A stretch of DNA of 64,000 nucleotides from Blumeriella jaapii (Eukaryota > Ascomycota > Leotiomycetes > Helotiales > Drepanopezizaceae), in assembly GCA_009599575.1 (NCBI GenBank), contig VWND01000007.1:1125501-1189500 (forward strand), given 5' to 3'. The notes under the pieces are model-generated. The model searched no databases, was not told the origin of the DNA, and saw nothing but the letters and a program-made list of their open reading frames with translations. Positions within the stretch are counted from its first letter, which is position 1; each line of letters opens with the position of its first letter. Shown here in pieces: positions 59,275 to 64,000 of this stretch. Made by a program: the position numbers and the translations under genes.

Positions 59275-61084
59275 AAAACGTTTTATTAGAAACTACGCTA
59301 AGCTTTGCCAATCTATTATAATTTTTTTAAAAAAAATACAACGAAAAAAAAAAATCGGGCCCTTTTCGTTTTTTATTCGAGGCGAAAATCGCTTTTTTAC
59401 TTTTAAAAAAAAAGTTTTGTTAAGTATTTATACTACGCTATTTCGATTTTCGATTAAAAATCCAAATCGAAACAAACGCTTCGAAATTCGTTTTAAGCGA
59501 AATATTATTTTAATTATTCGAAAAAAATACGAAGGTACGTTAGCATTTTATCGCGTATTATTCGAAAAAGCTTTTTTTTATAGAACAAAAATACGAGGTT
59601 TACGACGCTAAGCTAATAGCTATAATTTACGTTTTCAAATAATAGAGCCAATATTTACGTAGCGCTTTCGACGTTATTATTATACGTATAAATTATTATA
59701 ATTTAAAATATTTTTTTACGAAAAAACGTTTAAACGGACGTTAAGCGAAATGGGCCGACGAGCTAGTTAAATACGATTTTGCAATCGAATATAAAACAAA
59801 AGTTTTTAATCCGGCGAATAATTTTTTTCGCCGGCCAAATTTAAAAAAAAATTTAAAAAAAAATAACAAGCAGCTGTTTACGCTATATCGTAAACTGAAT
59901 TTAATTTTTTTAAGAAATTTTAAAATGTTTTTCGTAATAAAAACACGCTTAAAATCGGAATATAAATTATTTCGCGCCGATAAATATTCGGAATTTTTAT
60001 TAACGGAATTAAAAAGTAAAAAGCAAGCCGAAAAGAATTAAATAAAAGATTTTTTCGCCGAATTATCTTTTGCTAGTATTATTGGTTGAAAATAATATAT
60101 ACTACGGAGCGTAGCCGTTGTATTATTATAATCCGAAACGGCTAATAACGAGTTAGCAAAACCGATTCACAAAATTATTTTAAATTGCAAAAATCTGATT
60201 TTTTTTATATTACAAAAAACATACGAATCGGCCTCGCAAAATAATCGAACCGGATCCGAAAAATATTGGCGTATAAATTAAAATAAATTACTACGTTACA
60301 AAAAACGTGCGTATATTTCGAATAAAAGCGCTATTAAAAACGAAATATAAAAAATTAATTACGACGATCCGACCGCCGGCTATTAAGATTTTCGGCGAAC
60401 GCTAAAACTGGTTAAAAATAAGTATTTCTGGCCTAGTGTACGAAGCGACGTAAAACGTTACGTTAATACGTATGCGAAATATTAAAAAAGCAAATTTAAA
60501 AAGCATCGATCTTATAGCAAATTAGCTTTTTTTCGATTTTTACGAAACTTTAAAAAAATTATAAATTTTATTACGAATTTATTTTTTAGCAAAAAACGAA
60601 ATCGTATTTACGATTCGATATTTATTATAATAAACCGATATACGAAGCTATCGAAATACATACCCATACAAAAAACGATTTTAGCTTTAAATTTGGCTAA
60701 AATATTTATATAATATATTTATAAAAATTTTGGCTATTTTAAAAGAATTATTACAAACAGAAGGTCAGCTTTTATTAGTAAATTTTGGTTTTTAATAATA
60801 TTTTATTTACAAATACGACGTCGATTAAACAACGCTTTTTATTTTTAAACCGATAGCCAAACGGAACGTTAAAATTAAATTTTAAAATTTTACTTTTATA
60901 CGTATTGCGATTATCGACAAAACGATTAAATTACGAAGCTTGCTTTAGCCGAGTTTACGTATAATAATTCGATATACGCTTTTACGGGTTTTACTTTTAT
61001 TCGCATATTATACGGCTTTTATTTAGAATTTAGTAGTAACGTCGAAAGCGACGTCGTAGAAAAAAAAATATCGTCAGCGGAAAA
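59275..61084 (+). mobile_element. Gypsy-4 remnant: RNase H and integrase of a second Gypsy family
   Basis: Plus-strand remnants appear in canonical order. First is the end of RNase H (LKYFFTKKRLNG, then AKWADELVKYDFAIEYK, 59700-59800). Next is the integrase zinc-finger region (YFWPSVRSDVKRYVNTYAKY, with Cys replaced by Tyr, and KSKFKKHRSY, about 60437-60525). Last is the integrase core end (FQTDSQTERNV and the ILYG motif, 60820-61020). Stops interrupt every segment. No LTR of its own was found; the left edge abuts Copia-B and the right edge the LTR of Gypsy-5. Sequence differs from Gypsy-1/2/3. Confidence 0.75.
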
Positions 61085-61339
61085 TGTCACAGCTAGCTTG
61101 AGAGTGATCGGGATGATATGGACCAAAAGGTACGCATGTAAATTGAAAGAAAAACACCGAGCTAGAATGCTCGGGGTCGCGAACTTTATGTACAATGGGT
61201 TGCGCTTGTGGGTCACGTGACTTAGCGCGAGGCCTAGTGGCCGAGGTGGTCCGTGCCCCAAACCTTAATCCAACACCACTAGCATTCATACTATTGGCAA
61301 CTATACCACTGGCAACTACCACTGGCCAGGATCGTAACA
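61085..61339 (-). repeat. Gypsy-5 3' LTR, little decayed
   Basis: 255 bp, TGTCACAG...GTAACA, close to normal base composition (contains GGGTCACGTGACTTAGCGCG and CCTAGTGGCCGAGG). This contrasts with the AT-rich interior beside it. The GTCACGTGAC palindrome includes a CACGTG E-box core. Confidence 0.85.
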
Positions 61340-62334
61340 TTACCCCCCCCCTCCGAAAAACTGCGTCCTCGCAATTGCAATCATAGGTCTATCGTTCTCC
61401 AATTCGGTGTAATCTTCCCTGCTTTCGTTATAAGCTTGCAACCATACGGGGAACGTTCGTAAAAAACCTTTGGCGGTAAAGTATAATCGGTGGAATGCCT
61501 GAAAAATATAGAAGGCCGTTATAACGTTAAAACAAAAGTACTATTCGAAATCTTTATCAGCGCCCTTCCAATTGACCTAGTATTGCAATACTCCTTTATG
61601 CAACCTCGAACCTACTATTCTTTCGATCTTCTATTCCGTTTGTTTAAGAAATAATTAAATAAAAGCTGGTTCGAAGCGGCGTTGGCCAGATAAAAAATTA
61701 CTAATATGCTTTCGAAGCGAATATAAATAAAAGATTGGGTGGATTAACCAATCTGCGAAAAGGTTAAGCTTCCAACTCTTTCCTACTTTATCGACGATCT
61801 TAACTGGGCCGTACCATTTGTTTAAAAGCTTCCGGAAAAATCGGTCGAGCTTTCAATTCTTAATACTTACCAATACTTCGTCGCCTATATCCCAATCCAT
61901 TGGTCGTTTATGCAAATTGGCGAGGCGCTCCATTTTGGCTTATTATTGCGCAATAAACGATTGCGCGTATTTCACAACCTTTTTAGCTCGGAAAGCCAAA
62001 TATAAAGCTTCGTCGCGGTTAAGCTTTTCGGTGGCCGAGCGAAAAAAACGAAAGTTATTTATATCCCAGGATATGCGAGCCTCGTATTTATTTAAAATTA
62101 AAAAAAAAAAACGTTGCCGAAAAACTCGTGCGGCAAAATCAATTATGCAATATCTATTAAAAATAAAAAGCGTTTCCAATTGTTTTAATAATAAAAGCAA
62201 AAGAAACGGAAGCGTTGCTTAATATACTGATTTATCACTTCGGTCTGCCCATCGATATTAAAGTTGTACGCAGTAGTCAACTTGACTTTGGTTCCTAATA
62301 TGCGGTAAAATTCTTGCTAAAAGACCGAAACAAA

Positions 62335-62532
62335 CTAAGCTTCTCGGTCCGAAACAATTGAATCCGGCATGCCGAAATAGCGCATCCAATAAATCAAAAA
62401 CAAAGCTGCCAATTCTTTCGCTATAATAGTTTTATAATAAAAAACTGACAAAAGCTTTTTAAACAAGCGATCTATTACTACGAAAGCGAAATCGTGATTA
62501 TCTTCGTCTAATAAAAGCTCCGTAAAATCCAT
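62335..62532 (-). pseudogene. Gypsy-5 integrase core fragment
   Basis: Contains HDFAFVVIDRLFKKLLSVFY, then KELAALFLIYWMRYFGMPDS and IVSDREA. This matches the Gypsy integrase core (D.i.VvVDRlTK...y.P......A..f......r..G.P..ivSDRG). Confidence 0.85.
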
Positions 62533-62664
62533 CGTTAAATATTAATAAAATCTGCTGAATATAAGCAAAGGTTTTAAAAAGCCCGGGGTTTTGTCGCGCC
62601 TAGCTTTCATTCGTATGCAACGACAATTCGAAACGTACTGCTGTATATCTGCTCCTATAGCTTT

Positions 62665-63126
62665 TCAATAGTATTTGCGACCGATCAAAAGCTTTATCTT
62701 TTCTATCCCAGCGTATACTACGCAAAGCTGTTCGTAAATATGTCGGATCAGAAAGGTTCGCAATTCGGAAAGTTTCAAAAGCATTACCAATCTGCTTTGG
62801 AAAAACAACTTGTCCTGTCGCAGTTGATAATTAAAGCTGTAGTTGCGGGCTTGCGCTCGTTGCGCTTCGAAAAAAAAAGAGTTTTTATTAGCTTGCAGCA
62901 AATCGTTTATAATTGTATAACCATATATATCGTACGCGATCACGAAAATTAAATCTGCGGATTTTCCTGTAAGCACTTCATCCTTTTCGCTTTCGCTGTC
63001 TTCTTCGGAAAAAATGCCGTCGTTGTTATGCTTATCGAAAGCTATCTTCATAAACGCCAGCGTGGTTATGCTTTTAGCAGCCATTTTCTTTAAAATCTGA
63101 GAATCCAATTTATCGTCGGAAAGCAT
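62665..63126 (-). pseudogene. Gypsy-5 linker and integrase zinc-binding fragment
   Basis: A 153-codon frame with an acidic linker (SEEDSESEKDEV) followed by LRTFLIRHIYEQLCVVYAGI and EKIKLLIGRKYY. This fits the H.....HpG..kt..Ll...YYW zinc-binding region with several key His and Pro codons altered. Confidence 0.7.
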
Positions 63127-63489
63127 CTGCTGCTTCCGAGCTGCTCGCTATCGTGCTTCTAATAAAAAAATATCCTGGTCTTTACGAAAAAAAGTATCAG
63201 CGAGCGTATTAATAATTCCCGACCGGTATATAATTGTAAAATAAAAATCGGCGAAAAACTCGGCCCATCGAGCTTATCGGGCCGAAAAATCCTTGATTGT
63301 TATAAAATATTCCAAAGCGCGGTGATCGGTGTATACATATACGTTCTTTTAAGCGCTCAACAGCTCCGGCTTATAGTTTTTAAAAAAGCGAAAAATAGCG
63401 AAAAGCTTTTTATCGTAGATCGGGTAATTAAGCTCGGCGTCGATTATAATCTTAGAAAAAAAACCGACCGAATAATAAAAATCATCCTT

Positions 63490-63774
63490 TTACAATTGCG
63501 ATAATACGCCAGCCACTACCCTATTAAAAAAGTCGGTTTCCAGGCGCGTTTGCTTATAAAAATCGTAATAGCACAGAATGGGAGCACTTAGCAAAACCTT
63601 GCGTAATGCCTCCCATGCGTCTTTCTGTTTTTTCTCGAACACGAAAAAAACGTTTTTGCCTATAAAAGCAGTAAGAGAGCGGCAAATGCGGCTGTAGCCG
63701 GCTATAAAGCGTTTGTAAAAATTGCAAAAGCCCAAAAAGCTTATACGCCTCGCACATTCGCTATATATTACCAA
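63490..63774 (-). pseudogene. Gypsy-5 RT / RNase H junction fragment
   Basis: Contains SFLGFCNFYKRFIAGYSRIC, the conserved [12 protein letters not shown]..ys.ia segment. Then follow EKKQKDAWEALRKVLLSAPI and LETDFFNRVVAGVLSQL (canonical l.TDASd.a.GgvLsQ), the start of RNase H. Confidence 0.88.
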
Positions 63775-64000
63775 TCTTTAATAATAGCGATCTTTTCCGG
63801 GTTTATTTTAATACTTTAAATACTAATAACGAAATCTAGAAATTTGGTTTTCGTAATATTAAACTCGCACTTTTTAATATCAGCTTCCAAGCCGTGTTTT
63901 TTCAGAATCGACAGGATTTTTTTAACGTAAATCTTATGTTTCAAATCATTCGCGGAGTAAATAAAAATATCGTTAAAATACGCCGAGCAGAAATCATTTA

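Larger units (their letters stand above)
61085..64000 (-). mobile_element. Gypsy-5: 3' part of a third Gypsy family, runs off the window
   Basis: The 3' LTR (61085-61339) is preceded, in element direction, by a polypurine tract GGAGGGGGGGGGTAA. Minus-strand pol remnants follow rightward: the integrase C-terminus (about 61950-61640), integrase core (62532-62335), zinc-binding/linker (63126-62665), the RT-RNase H junction (63774-63490) and RT fingers/palm up to 64000 (AYFNDIFIYS). The element continues past the window. Confidence 0.88.

Noticed and set aside
30700..64000. AT-rich block considered as mitochondrial DNA insertion or centromere
   Set aside because: The content is resolved into LTR retrotransposons and TIR elements with no mitochondrial genes. 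A centromere cannot be judged from sequence alone.
1..64000. tRNA or rRNA genes
   Set aside because: By eye, no tRNA with a proper GTTCRANNC arm and matching acceptor stem, and no rRNA segment, was found. A tRNAscan run would settle it.

Overview
This is a nuclear window from a filamentous ascomycete (Pezizomycotina; the gene complement and the AT-rich repeat decay fit a Dothideomycete best, but that is inference). Genes carry short GT-AG introns, mostly 46-83 bp, and all recognised products are conserved fungal housekeeping proteins.

The window has two compartments with a sharp edge near 30.7 kb. Bases 1 to about 30,700 are gene-bearing DNA of normal base composition. In order they hold the 3' end of the Pbs2 MAP kinase kinase (+), the meiotic cohesin subunit Rec8 (-), a flavin-carrier/TRP-like membrane protein with an apparent frameshift (-), choline/ethanolamine kinase (-), a broken secreted-protein gene (+), the Arp2/3 subunit ARPC4 (-) divergent from the proteasome-type deubiquitinase Ubp6 (+), a class I SAM methyltransferase (+), a UPF0303/heme-degrading-domain protein (-), D-arabinono-1,4-lactone oxidase (+), an SHB17-like sugar bisphosphatase (-), and a small membrane/coiled-coil protein (+). 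The genes do not form a pathway cluster. Long intergenic stretches (705-3571, 9730-12377, 14946-17084) carry microsatellites but no recognisable gene. A 434-bp terminal-inverted-repeat element and a 62-bp hairpin element lie between the UPF0303 gene and alo1.

Bases 30,700-64,000 are a very AT-rich block with no host gene, made of nested transposons decayed by C-to-T/G-to-A change, as expected of repeat-induced point mutation (RIP). Target-site duplications (TSDs) let the nest be unpicked. A Gypsy LTR fragment is cut by Copia-A (31687-39859). The LTR of Copia-A is cut by a TA-flanked inverted-repeat DNA transposon (31765-39538), which is itself cut by complete Gypsy-1 (32538-38952, TSD CAAAA). 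Copia-A is also cut by Copia-B (39860-40543 and 58516-59274). Copia-B is interrupted by Gypsy-2 (40544-58515), which carries complete Copia-C (41107-46266, TSD CTTAT) and complete Gypsy-3 (51762-58151, TSD TTTAC). To the right lie a second Gypsy family (59275-61084) and the 3' part of a third (61085 to the window end).

No new enzymatic or defence system was found. The most notable items are the reconstructable transposon nest, the hairpin-ended inverted-repeat element and its solo hairpin in gene-rich DNA, the CpG-sparing decay pattern, and several gene-level oddities: a GC-AG intron directly after the ARPC4 start codon, a nonsense codon at a signal-peptide boundary, and frame breaks in rec8 and the flavin carrier.
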